Below, piece by piece: positions 10,482-22,403 of a DNA stretch of 64,000 nt. A program made the translations under genes and the position numbers. The stretch comes from Hypomyces perniciosus. Its lineage: Eukaryota > Ascomycota > Sordariomycetes > Hypocreales > Hypocreaceae. The stretch covers positions 2,728,001-2,792,000 of the forward strand of contig SPDT01000007.1 of NCBI GenBank assembly GCA_008477525.1, given 5' to 3'. The notes below the pieces were generated by a model. It had not been told where the DNA came from. It searched no databases and saw nothing but the letters and a program-made list of their open reading frames with translations. Within the stretch, counting starts at the first letter, position 1; each line of letters starts with the position of its first letter.

Positions 10482-11167
10482 AAGACATCGAGCGTCAAGG
10501 GCAAGCCGACCGCATCACGGGGAGAAAAACGCCAAGATATGTAACCGGTGAAGATTGGTTATTGCCAACGCCATAGTCAGTCTTTACTGTACTGTACATG
10601 TTTCACCCACCTGCCTTCGTGCTTGGTTTGTCTCTTGCGTTCGGCCATTGAGTTTGCCATCATGTACTTGGTCTTGTGGCGTATTTATGAGTCAGTGGCA
10701 GGGAAAGAGGAGAGAGAGTTGGTTACCCATCGACGAAAGGGGGCAGTGACTCTGAAGGCCCTTCGCCTCCTGATGCCATGACAGACAAGGCAGACTTTCG
10801 CGTTTCAAACTCGCAGCCGCCTCAATGTTCACCTCGCCTTCATTGGCTTGAGTGGATTCTTCCCCTGTTCTGTTGTTCCCTTGATCAGAGCAAGCCGGAG
10901 TAAGAAGTCTGGGACTGCTCGGCTACCACACCCAGTTGTTCAAGTGGCGTACGAGTGTGGAAATAACAGCATGCTATGGAACCATAAGGAATGTTTGCGA
11001 AAGTTAATTTGCCTACGCTGTTGCTGTTGGTCGGCCCATTCTTGGGCCAAGGTTGTATCAGGAGAGGGTCTAAAGGCTGTAGCCTGGCGTCTAACAGCAT
11101 TGTGTCGCTACCATAGGTTTAGCCAAGCACACTAGGTCACGAGGACTCTCTCAGTAAGCTTTACCTC

Positions 11168-11183
11168 TACGGAGTACTCCGTA
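11168..11183. repeat. 16-bp perfect palindrome TACGGAGTACTCCGTA
   Basis: Fully self-complementary. It is the best copy of a short motif family scattered through the intergenic DNA of this window. Confidence 0.8.
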
Positions 11184-12129
11184 GAATTATTGCATTTTTT
11201 TCCCCTCCCTGCCCTTGGAAAAAAGGCTGTGTCGAGTCAGACATATGGTTGGTTGGGCGCCAGACGTCCAAATTCGGAAGGCCGAATAGATAATAATTAC
11301 ATTCCTATCGCAAAACCACAGGCGGGCCAGATCCTCTTGTTTTTGGTTTCATACTTACCTAGTATTCCCAAAGCGTCTTTGTTAAGCCGGAAGCAAACAG
11401 TCGTACAAGTCAAACCCACGCTCATACCCCTGGTCCAGCTTTCCAACCGGCTTGATTACCCATCTATGTACTCCGTACACGTATTCCTTGCAATCTGCAG
11501 CAGGGTTCGACGAAGCAGTGAAAAGCCAGGGATTAGTGCTTCGAAATTCATCTGTCCTTCTAGATCGTCAGCTACTACAACTCGAATTGCAGCTAATGCA
11601 GGCTGGATGACACCCCTCCCCCTGGACCAATGCAATACCGTTGTAGATTTGACAGCGTCTCTTTTCTTCTTTTCCCTTTTTTTGGTTCTAATCTGAATAA
11701 AGGTGTATATGAAGCCAAATGATTCCGTGGCGTAGGATATTTGTCAAGGCAAGATGCCAGTACTCTGTTCCGTGTCTTAGTACCAAGGCATACTCAAGGA
11801 TATTGTACTTCGTATAACACAGCCTATTACTATCTCATGCATATGCACATCGCCCAGTTTATCATTCAGTCTAAAAATAATCCAAGCAAACAGCATTCCA
11901 AAAAAAACCGTTTTAATTACAGGGTAGCATCTGGATTCCCAACACAGAACTCGGCGCATGATGAAACGACCCTTGCATACGAAGTACCAAATAATTAATA
12001 GCCCACACCACCACTAAAATTTACCAGTCAGAAAAGCCACGCAAAAACAAAAGAAAAGGAGAAGTAAGAAAAAGAGAGTGTTTTTCTTCAGTGTTGGTGG
12101 CTTGCTGCCAATGTCAACGGCAATTCCGT

Positions 12130-12147
12130 ACACACACACACACACAC
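12130..12147. repeat. (CA)n microsatellite
   Basis: Nine CA units in non-coding DNA. Confidence 0.85.
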
Positions 12148-12674
12148 GCCCTGCCAGAAGCATCGGAGCCGAACGAAGCCTCGCTTGCTTTCTTGCTCAT
12201 AGATCAATCTGTCCTGTGAGGTCAGTTTCGAGCCGAGACACACATAACCCTCTAATATTAAAAAAAAAAAAACAATGAGGCGTGAGAGATGACTAGTGGG
12301 CGAGCATTTTCGCCCGCTTCGCAAGGCCGATGGTAGTCCGCGAACAAGAACTCGACAAATGTTTCATCGTCCTCAGCCGCAATCATGCGATGGTTGCCTT
12401 CTTCTGCCTTCTTCTGCCTTCTCGTACTGCCAAGATCGTTCATTTCAAAACTCGTATCCCCTGTGTCAATCCTGGTGGCAAGGCTGACGAGGCTCGGGCC
12501 CAACCTTTGTGCTACCAAGCCTCGAGTTCTGCAAGAGATGGACGTGAGACCATCTATAAGCAAACACAGCAGCCGTAGGGAAAAGGCAACAGCATTAGGC
12601 CATTGCACAAGCTGAGATTGATAGCAACTCTCGTTGATTTGGGTAATTTGCAACTCTTCCATGGCATTGCTCTT

Positions 12675-15600
12675 CTAGAAAAACTTCGATTTAAGCCCGC
12701 CTAACACCATGCTGCGTTTCTTCTTTCCCATGAATTTATTCACATCGTCAGCCCATCCGGCGGATTGCTCCTGTAAAGTATTCATCGTGTCTCCCATGAT
12801 GTTTAGTTTCTCTGTTCGCTCGTTCAGCTGTCGCGTAAGATAGTCCCCCCAGCCTTCCTGTGACGGGCCTCCAGTGCCGCTTCTAGCAACTCGTTCTTCT
12901 GCCGCCGCTGCTTCTTGCATTCGCTTACTCGGTGGACGATCGATTCCTCCAACCAGAATGTCCAGGTCCAGAGGCGAGACGTATTGAGTCCCCGACATCC
13001 ACTGAAGATTCGAAATAGCTGGTCGGGCAGGAGTCTCCAGCTTCGGATTTATCAAGATGTCTGGAGACGGTTCAACTCCTTTGCCCGCTCCCCACACGTG
13101 CAACACCGCGAGTTCGCTCGGCCCTGTCCACGCGAAGATGTCACCTGTTTGCGTTACGATGGTCGCCGCGCTTCGACTCTTGTCCACCATCGGTAGCTTC
13201 GCACTTCCTAGATCTCGCAATCCGGGGATAGAGAACGCTCGAGCCGATCCATCCCGGAAGGTTGCAACAATCGCGAACCCTTGAAGCTCGAGTTCTGCGA
13301 CACATGCAGCATCACACAGGGCGCCATCAAAGTCCTTTGATGCGCCTTTGGAATTCGCCGGTTTGAATACCCTCATCTCCTTTTCCGTGACTATTCAACG
13401 TTAGCTAACACTTGACAACTAGAGCTGCATCAAAAGAAAGCCTTACCTGCAATGAGAGCCCCGTTTACCTGGCGTCCTTCGCGCAATCCTGTCACGATCG
13501 AACCCGTTGCGAGCGCCGGCTTCCCGGTGTTGACCTCTATGGCATTAAGAGATATAACCTTCCCGTCAAAGGCAATGACGCCAGCCACCTGGGCTGTGTA
13601 CGAGCCATCTGCCCCTGGCAACAGCTTGAACGTGATGACCTTGCCTAGATTTGTGCCGACAAAGCAGCAAATGCTAGAGTATTTGTCCTCATCCAGCGTC
13701 ATAACACCAAACTCCATCACCACAGGCCATTCCTTCAACGGCGCAGAGTTCGACCTGGAATGGCCTTTGAGGAATGACATGCGATTCTCTTGCTTTGAGA
13801 AATCGGTCATTGGAGCCTGGTATATGATTCGGGGGCCGCGAAGGTCAATAATCGACAGAAACCCCAGCTCCGATCCGATAGCGACGAAGCCCACATTGGA
13901 GATATGGACGGCCGTAATTGGACCCTGCATCATCTCGTACAAAACAAAAGGCTGCAACCCTTCCTTCAGGCTCGGCTCTGCCCTGGAGCTGATATCTGAA
14001 AGCCCCATGGGATTTGGATCCAGCTGTTTTGGCTCACTCCTCCCGTAATAATTGTTTACCGCCCATCGGAAAACCACCACCTCTCCTGTCCTTGTTCCAG
14101 CGACAAACTCGCCGGTGCCGCCGGCCATGCTCATCGCCGTTATTTCAACATCATCATTTCGATCCAGTGCCCTAGCTACGTCAACCTGCAGCTGTGTGCC
14201 GTTCTCGATTTGATCTGCGTGGCCAGAATCCCATATTCGGATAGTGCTATCTGCATGTGCCGCCTGGATGATGGTTCTGTCCTCAAACCTCTTCCGTGGC
14301 CGGTGACCTTCTGCGCCGCCTTTTAGGATGGGCTCACCCAGATCTCGCTTCTCCATCATGGACAACCATCTCGGCCGCTCCACGCTGGAAACGTTGACCT
14401 TGGTAATGAATGGGTGAACGAAAAAGGTTGACGGGTGAAGCTGGTTCGTCGGACTGATGGGATATCCAGAAGGGAAGCTCATGGTGATGAGCTCCCCTGA
14501 TGATAGAAGCACAATGACCGCAATTGGATCTTGTGCACCACCAAAGTGGGGAGATTCTCGTGGAATGAGGAGGAAGTCAACAGCTTGAGAGCCGGGGGGC
14601 AAGGCAAGCGGAATATGTCGTTTGCCACGGAAATGGTCTGCCAGCATTTGCCATGACGAAGTAGCATATGTCGGCGTCAAACCAAATTCGAGAAACGTTA
14701 AGCTCTTGGGAGATGCGTCAAGACTTTGGCCGCCAGCAATCAAGAGACCTGTGTCATCGCAATTTTGCTTGCAACACCATGCCAGTTTGACATAAGGGTC
14801 AGTATGCCCTGGAGTTGGAGCGCTGGGAGTTGGCTGCTCAATGCCTATTTCAGAAAGAGTCCTAGCCATGATGACCTTTCCCTCCTTGGGGTCCCAGAAA
14901 ACCAAGCTTCCATCGTCATGCGCAGTGACAACGAAAGTCCCCGAGGGATGCCACAAGGCCTGTGTTAATCGAGGTCGACGTTGCGTGTCCATGCCGAGGC
15001 CATTTCCTCCCGGCGCGCCAGGTGGCAGGACGTACTCGAGGAACTGTGTTGGCAGGTTCTGCTTGAACGAATAGATCACAGCCCCATGCGTGTACCCAAG
15101 CAACATCTTGCCGGCGTCTCGAGGATGCATTGACATGCAAACCAAGGTGACGGTGCGAAGAGTTGGGTCCCTGACCTTCCAGAAGTTGGGCAATCGGAAA
15201 GCGCGAGCCAAGTTCTGTCGATCAAGGTCGTATGCAACGATGTCGCCATTTTGCAGTCCAATAAAGGCCCAGTCAAGCATCGGATCTGTCACCATGGATA
15301 CTACGCTGCCGCCTATAACCTGCGCCGCCAAGCGTGCTCCCGTGTCCAGGTCCCATATCCCAAGTTCGTTTTTCGCATCGAGACTGACGAGACGGTTTGC
15401 GCTGAACTGTATCGTCTGAAAGGAAGAGGGTCGCGGCGGTTCAAAGGTCCTTTGAATGCGCTGTCGACCAAAGACGTATATCTTTCCCGGTCCGAACTTG
15501 CTTTCTCTTGTCCCAATCGCGAGCAGGGACTGCACTGGATCGTACGCAAAGCAACTATTATCCCGTCAGAAGATGGCCCAGAACCACTCTTCACCCATGG

Positions 15601-15743
15601 AGGGTTTGCTGTGTTGCGTCATACCTGATCTGGGAGTTTACGCCGTACCGCGCCTGGTCGTCCGGCATGAAGAGCTCAGGCCGGATACTCGCAGACAGGT
15701 CATTCTGGATGCTTGCCTGCTTGCCTCGTAGAAAACTCGCCAT
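12675..15743 (-). CDS. sro7: Lethal giant larvae / Sro7-family exocytosis regulator
   Basis: Exons 15743-15625, 15554-13447 and 13390-12675 join in phase to 980 residues, close to yeast Sro7 (1033). The short first exon encodes MASFLRGKQASIQND. Residues 40-60 carry the family opening (CFAYDPVQSLLAIGT, then KIYVFGRQ), followed by WD40-type blades (LGIWDLDTG, GDIVAYDLDRQN, GSLVFWDPKEG, STIRIWDSGHA), two beta-propellers as in Lgl/tomosyn. The last 60 residues (RQLNERTEKLNIMGDTMNTL, later GWADDVNKFMGKKKR) resemble an R-SNARE (VAMP-like) motif, as in the Sro7/tomosyn tail. In yeast, Sro7 binds the t-SNARE Sec9 and the Rab Sec4 and promotes fusion of post-Golgi vesicles at growth sites; a similar hyphal-tip role is inferred. 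Confidence 0.93.
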
Positions 15744-17535
15744 ATCGCAACGATTGACGAGTCGTCAGAGTATGTGAGGAGAAGATCATTTCGAGATCTG
15801 ATGTTTGCGCTCGGCATATCTGGGCGAAGGAGCGAGCTATGGCGGGGTACGGAGTACAAACAGTGGCTGAGCAAGTGAAAGCCAAGCCCGACTACAGTGC
15901 TAAAATCTACAATATCGACACTGTACGAGCTATACATACTATCGATGACAAGCATAGCATAAACAGTAAGTTTGAGTTGAGTTTTCTCTTCAAGTTAAAG
16001 TCTTCATCATACATTCATATATGAATCTTAACCTAATAATCCGCCTCTCCCTAGAATATATAACAACACCCTTGCTCCTCAGTAGACTGTGGATTGCTGT
16101 GCTTGCACTATTTTGCCACTTCGCCTGTTATACAGGGAAGAATGTATATTATATGTATTGGCATCTTCCAGTGGTTGGTTCGTATTCTTCTGTTCCATAA
16201 TTGCATTTATAAATTCTGATTGCTGACAAATATGCAGTAGCAACCATGGTCTCGACCAAATAAAAACAACCATCAATATATGATGGTGCTCGCTTGCCAC
16301 GTTGGTGGTTCGCCATAATCCTGGATGTTAATATCACGCCGCCGTCAGGATATCCCTGATGCAACGTGATTCGCATCGGATGCAGTACCCTGTCATCCGA
16401 TGGTATATGCCGTTTTTTCCAGTTATTCTTTTGCCTGGTATTTATTCATTTGAGCCGGTACTGTGTGTGTACTGGTCAAGAGCTGCGCCCCTTTGGTTTC
16501 GTTATACGAGCTTTGGATGAATATCCGAGCCAGCGCCGACGCGATGCTTCGTTCGCGTTTGATCGTCAGGCCATGGCATTTTGCTGCCTTCACTCCGTAT
16601 TCTTTTTGAATAATTGTCGGTCTCGGGAAACAGTCGATCCAATTTTCCTCTTCCATTATCGTGTCGGTAAATCAGTTCAGCTGCGTCTCATCACTCGCCA
16701 CTGCTGTCCGCGCCATCCGTATATCGCCCCCGTGTCGCCACAGGCTGGCTGCTCTTCCATCACCAATCAAAGCTGTCTCGACACTGGGGTGAAGAGAACA
16801 GAAACGAGGACCCATTGACCTGCGGATCTCACCCTCTTTATATACCCAGCACTCTCCGCCTGTTTCGCTACGGCCCGACTGCCATCAAAGGGAAAAGGGG
16901 CGTCGCCCAGACCCTGTTCGCCGAACAAACCCCTGACTTTGACGAATGGTAGCCAATACATTCGTCACCGAGAAACCGTTGGAGAGCAGGCAGAGCTGAA
17001 AAAATCTTGTTTCCTTCCAATGGGCGATTGAGTCCTTCTTCACACGTTGCGCCAGAATCCATAGTAATTCCCGACTTGGCAGATCTACTGGCTGTGACAG
17101 ACCTGTGTCTTCACACAGTATCCAAGTCGCGGGAAGCTTCACAAAAAGCAAGGCGTCACTAACAGAAGCAACACTCCTTCGCGGAGTAAGAAGCCAGACG
17201 CGGCTCTACAGTTTACAGTGGATAGGTTGTCACGCCAGACAGCTTCCAGCATACACATCACCCCCACACGCACGGAAACCAAGTCTCAGTCAGAATCAGC
17301 TTGATTATTGTGATAGACTATCGAAGCCCAGTAGCAAAATGACCTCCTCCACCACTTCCCGCCAATCCGGTCGCCCCTTTTGAAGTCATGATACGAATCC
17401 GTATCCCTTGGTCTGTCAAAGCATTTCCACCCTCTCTGCCTACGCATTGCCGTCAAAGCAAGCTTCGTTCCGTCACCTTTTACCAATCGTCCTCTCCCCG
17501 CGCCGCATCCCTGTCTCCCTCACGCGGTTTCCGTT
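15744..17535. other. Intergenic between Sro7-like and Argonaute genes
   Basis: Both neighbours are on the minus strand, so the left part is the Sro7-like promoter (TATATATTC on the minus strand near 16053-16062) and the right part the 3' flank of Argonaute. A GTACGGAGTAC motif sits at 15847-15857. ORFs here up to 150 codons lack protein character. Confidence 0.55.
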
Positions 17536-20500
17536 TTAGATGTACCACATCGTGTTCCTGAAAAACTCTCGCTGCCTCAATTCTCCGTCCATCGGTGTTG
17601 GTCCTTCTGGCTTTCCGCCAAGTTGCAGCAGTGGGGGCGCGTCACTTCCCTTGGGTGGTGCTCCCACTGACTGGCCCTTGGCCACCTTGTCGCGAATCAT
17701 TTCGTGTCCCTTGGCACCAGCTCGGAAACCTTCGCTTGTCGCAATGTTTTCGTGGGCGCGAGCCCGACTTCCAGCCAGATGGGCGTAGTAGACAGCCGGA
17801 TGGAGTGAAACCGGCGTGGTCGACCGAGCGTAAGAGTAGCATTGATGATAGATCATCTTCTGCAGCTCGTTTACCGGGACGCCGACCTCATCGAGGAGTA
17901 CATGATAATGAACCGGGCGGGCCGTCCCCTGGATGGCAACATGAGAACAAAGATAGAAATCCCACATGAAGGGGTGGGTAACTTCCTTTTCGACCAATGT
18001 GCCAGGCAACGCGTTTCCGTTCTTATCACCCTTGGCCGGGAAGAAGCGGATGTGATGCCGCTTTGTAGCGACAATCACAGTGAATTTAGGCAGAGGCTGC
18101 TTGGGCGCCACCTGCTGGAGATATCTCTTGATCTCCGCGATCTCTTGCTCGAGGACGTGCGCAAACTGGCCCTCGGCAACGCCATCGCGGAAATACATGA
18201 TATGTTTCGGGAACATCTTGTCATGGCCCACTGACCACTGCTTGGAGAGCTGCCCAAACATGAAGTGGACATTAGCTGGAGTAAGCATCTCCACCCGGTA
18301 GCCATTCGTCTCGACCATGGCTGCATACTTCGTGGCATCTCTATCCACCGACATAGTCATCGCCGCAACCGACGGTGATGGTCCTCCGGGAGCAGCATGC
18401 GAGATGTCCACACCGATGATCATTGTCGGTCGATCTCTGGGGAAATAGGTCGGCTGTGATTTCCATGGAGCCATCGTCCGCGACGTGGAGCCACCCAGCT
18501 TCGCGTTGACCTTCATGCAGACGTTGGAATGATACTGGCCGTTATTGTTGACGACCGCAGCACCATTCACAACTTGGCTCAAGATTCCAAATCGGCAATC
18601 TGCCGACTTCTTCAGTCGCTCGTAGTGAGGACTATTCTTGTGCTGGACAACGATGAAAAGCAGCTGGGTGTACCCCCGCTCCTTGCTTATCATCCCGTGA
18701 GCAAACGCCATGGCCTGTGCAATGTTGTTTTTGATATTTCCAGGAACGTTAACCATGACGGGGTCACTCTTGCAGACACCTCCATGTCCCAGGAAGGTAG
18801 TCTTGAAGCTCCTGGCAAATTGCTGAAGCTGGGGAAGATTGACGCAGTCGTCCATGACGAGGAACCCCCAGTGCAAAAGTGGCACTGGGTTCGGCTTGAA
18901 GAACTTCTTGCCGCGTAGATCCCAGCGTCCACTGAACTTCGGGTCGGCCGTGCCTTGACCAAAGTTCACAATGGGAGGAGGCAGGATCCTCGCCTCAGTC
19001 TTGGAGAACTGGGTGTCGAATTGGATCCCGTAGTGCTTGAGGTAGGGGTCCTTTGAGATCTGTAGATCTCCCACGTTCTTCATAATGTCGGCCCTGCGAT
19101 TTGCCGGCCGAGTGATAGCGATCTTGATCATAGCCGCCGTCTGATCGGGGTTGAGCTTGAAGGGGTAGCGCTGCATAGGCTCAACGTGCGCAAACTCCAT
19201 GGGAATAAGCCCATGCTTTCCGGTGACGATGAGGGGAAGATTGGCGAAGCGCAGATGAGCCTTGTACTTCTCGCGGAAGTAATCAGCCACCGAAATCGGT
19301 CTGCCATTGTAGTCGAAGGTGACGTTTCTGGCATTTGCGCCTTCTGCGCCGTACTTTTGGTCGAACAAGAAGTCGACCACGGTGTACACCTTCGTGGACA
19401 TAGATGGGTCGCGATTGTTGTGCCGAATAGTAAACTTTAGCTTACGCAACTTTCGAAGTTGCTTGAACGCATCAGACGACTGCCACTCCCCCTTGGCATT
19501 TTGGACGGGTCTGAAATGCGGCGTGGCGGTTGCACCAGTCATGCCCCTCCAACGCTTGTCCAGAGTGCCCATGAAGCTGCACATCATCTCATCAAGGGTG
19601 CGTCGTCCAATCCAGAAGCAAGTATTTGCGACATCCGTGTTGAGGGCGAGGCCGATGCCGCCTCGCGCCAGGTTGTTACTCAGGCGGAGCGAAACATAGC
19701 TCCCTTTGTGAACTTCCACAATACCGCCATCCATAAGAGGTCTTCCCATTTGGCCCTTCATGTAGAAGTTCCGCTTGATACTCACCAGGTTCTCCGATGG
19801 CCATTGCCGGATGAGGTGGTCCATGAAGTTGAGGGCTTCTTGGACACTATTATTGAACTCGACTTGATGTTCAAGATAGCCTCTGAGAGCGCTGATTTGA
19901 ATCTCAGTGGTCTTCCGGAGGGTCACCAAGAACTTGTTGCTCCGGCCGGAACGACCTGGGGGTCTGCCATCGTCAAGATCAACCGTGATACGGATTTCAC
20001 CACGATCTACCAATGTGGGTGACCAAGCTAGCCTAGAGCCGTCAAAAATCCACATGGGGTAGTTGTAGCTGGCGAGAGCCTTCTTGAAGGTTTCATGCGC
20101 CCAGATCTTCTTTACCACGGGACGTCTTTTCTCGGGGTCGGGTGACAGGATTACCTTTGTTCAAGGTTAGCAACAGGGAGTATCCGAGGAGGACGTTTTC
20201 TGAAACTCACATCGTACTGATAGATCTTCTTGTTGAAGTCGAATTTGGTCATTCGAAATTGGTTCACTTCAATCGTCTCCGGGCGGCCTTCGGTGTTGAA
20301 CTTGTTGCCCCGAAGCGCAAAGATGCTCTTCTTGGAATCGGTGAGATAGGCATCTGGGGGCAACTCCATGCGAGTGTTGCCTTTCTTGTCAGGCTTAGCA
20401 GGGTCAAACCCTGGGCCCTGCGTCCAGCCGGCAGCGGGACCAGAGCCAGAGGCAACGGATCGCGAAGGGGACGCTCCGCGACTTCCTGGGGCAGGCGATT

Positions 20501-20570
20501 GGGACGGCTGACGGGGGGGTTGGGAACCTCCCCGCCCAGAGGGCGTCGGCGAGCGGCCTCGCTCAGACAT
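17536..20570 (-). CDS. Argonaute protein, QDE-2/AGO type, slicer-competent
   Basis: Exons 20570-20211 and 20154-17536 join phase 0 to 992 residues. The start is the ATG of MSERGRSPTPSGRGG, opening an Arg/Gly/Pro/Ser-rich disordered tail of about 50 residues. N and DUF1785 regions follow (the latter around GGIGLALNTDVANTCFW), then PAZ (about 315-450, with HFRPVQN before it), MID and PIWI (about 610-975). The catalytic tetrad appears intact: D703 (GVDISH), E742 (YRVEML), D777 (YFRDGVAEGQF) and H912 (YYAHLAG). The C-terminus NTMWYI matches the buried hydrophobic end of Argonautes. It should bind small RNAs and cleave complementary transcripts, as QDE-2 does in Neurospora quelling. Consensus 5' splice sites upstream (20727, 20980, 21298, minus strand) suggest an intron-rich 5' leader. 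Confidence 0.95.
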
Positions 20571-22403
20571 GCTGGGAGCTAGTTGCAAAAGTCAGTTGTT
20601 GAATATGAGAAGAAGGTTAGATAGATGAATGGAAGTTGTATCAGTATGCAATGACAGAAGTGAGCCATGATATTGCTGTGAATGAGAGGTGGGTAGACAG
20701 GATAAAGACAGAAATCTTGTAACTTACCGCGTGGCTCGTATGAAAGATAGCGTAATGTCTGTCGGAGATAGGGTCCTATGTATTGTCAGAGCCAAGATAA
20801 TAAAATAATCGCGATATCTTAAGACGTTGGAAATGTAGATAAGTTGAGGAATGGAAGTTGAAACTCGTCCACTAGGAGGAGGAATGAAGAAGCGGGCAAA
20901 TGTGGTTATAGGAACAAGTGAACCTGTTAACAGGAGATGTTGGGGCGACGAAGTGCTCAATGGAAGGCAAGGGAACATACTCAGAGTATGGATTGTAACT
21001 CGAAAGCAGAGTGTGTTTAAAACGCTAATGCGACACGCTGGATAAACGAGTGATCAACGCTGTGGTGAGGTAGTTAGGGAAGATGATTCAGAGAAGAAGT
21101 TTGTGAGTGAAGGTAAACAAAGGGTGTGGCCAAGTGGTAAAAAAGAAGTCAAGTGCAAGCTATTTCTCGTGAAGCAGGAGAGCCTCGTTTTCCTAACCAC
21201 TTCCTTGACGAGTAGCTTCCGCGGCTTTGTTGAGGAAGTCCAGGAAGTTAAAGAGGCTGAGGAATTTGAGGAAACAACATGAGGAAGGATCAACTTACTA
21301 GTGATCGAGTCAGTGAACGGAAAGCTCTGTGATGCCGCCGATAATCGAAGTGCTGGTAGGAAGATGCGAAAACCGAGAGGTTATTGTTGTGTGAAGAAGG
21401 AAAGGAAAGGAAAGAGAGAGAGAGAGGGAGGAGGAAGAGATTCTTATACCTACAGCTGCTGGGCGGTGGAAGCTCTGCCCACGTGAGGCCAGGTGTCGGG
21501 CAGCTGCAACTTGAATTGCACTGAACAATAGAACCTGAATTGCGTGACAGTTGCTATTAATCAGTGTAGCAATAACAGGAGGGAAACGTGAAGATTATAA
21601 ACGCTCAAGGTAGGTGCCGCGTAAGCAATACCAAGGCAGTCAGCATAAAAAGCCTTTGCTACCCGATCGACTGATCTCCAGAGAGGTATCACAATAGGAG
21701 ACTCAAGGACAGGCAAATTTCAGAACTGTTGTGTCACAGTGTAAGAGTAAGGAGGGCGGCGGCTAAGTGCAGCACCTATGTTGGCACTTTGGCGGACTGG
21801 CACTTCTCAACTAACAAACAGCCCAACAACTCTAGTTGGAGCCAAAATACCTACAATAGGCAGCTTCGAATAAAAGGATGTTAATCAGCCAAGGCGAGTC
21901 TATCCAATTCAATACCCCTATTCACTGTACTACCAATCTCAAGTATAGATCAAGACAGATATCCAACACAAACAGCGTTTGCTTCACTGCGGGTACTGCC
22001 TGTCGAAACGCCTCACGCTGCGTCATCCCGCTTCTGCTGGAAGCTTACAGTCTTCACGTAATAAAATGATTAATCAGAAGCTTGCTCAGAAGGCCTGGGC
22101 TCACGTCAAGTTTCATCCATTTCCCAGTAAGGTAGTATCCTAATCAAAGAACTTAGTCCGGCATGGCTACCATCCGGAATCTTGATATCTCGCAAGGTGT
22201 CCCTTTTCCGATACAATCGTGAGTCCTTACCAATGATGTCTAAGGCCATATGGGTAACCGTTCCAACTTCCTGTTTTCCACCCAACGCCGACAAATGCAT
22301 CCAGGCCAATAAGTGTTTGCCACTTTTCATTTACTACTGTCCAACTTTCATAGGGGAGGGGGTCAACAGAACGTCGTTTGTTGACGCTCCCACATTTACA
22401 TGT
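20571..22403. other. Argonaute 5' leader/promoter and Rna14 3' flank
   Basis: On the minus strand, GTAAGT-type donors at 20727, 20980 and 21298, with candidate acceptors (for example AG at 20579), suggest several non-coding leader exons before the Argonaute ATG. A GA-rich run lies at about 21412-21437. No separate gene supported. Confidence 0.5.

Larger units (their letters stand above)
10441..12674. other. Intergenic, no supported gene
   Basis: ORFs up to 168 codons occur here but look like low-information translations without splice context. Contains the 16-bp perfect palindrome at 11168-11183, related motifs at 11468-11478, 11805-11814 and 11977-11987, and a (CA)n run at 12130-12147. The right end is the 3' flank of the Sro7-like gene. 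Confidence 0.55.

Noticed and set aside
11190..11696. 168-codon plus-strand ORF
   Set aside because: It overlaps a 3-kb non-coding stretch, shows no domain, has no splice context and ends in a low-complexity Phe/Leu run.
13452..14048. 198-codon plus-strand ORF antisense to the Sro7-like gene
   Set aside because: Shadow frame of a well-supported coding exon.
16366..16818. 150-codon plus-strand ORF between Sro7-like and Argonaute genes
   Set aside because: Cys/Arg/His-rich random-looking composition with no start context or conserved motif.
19459..20022. 187-codon plus-strand ORF antisense to Argonaute
   Set aside because: A shadow of the Argonaute coding frame; codon bias on the opposite strand explains it.
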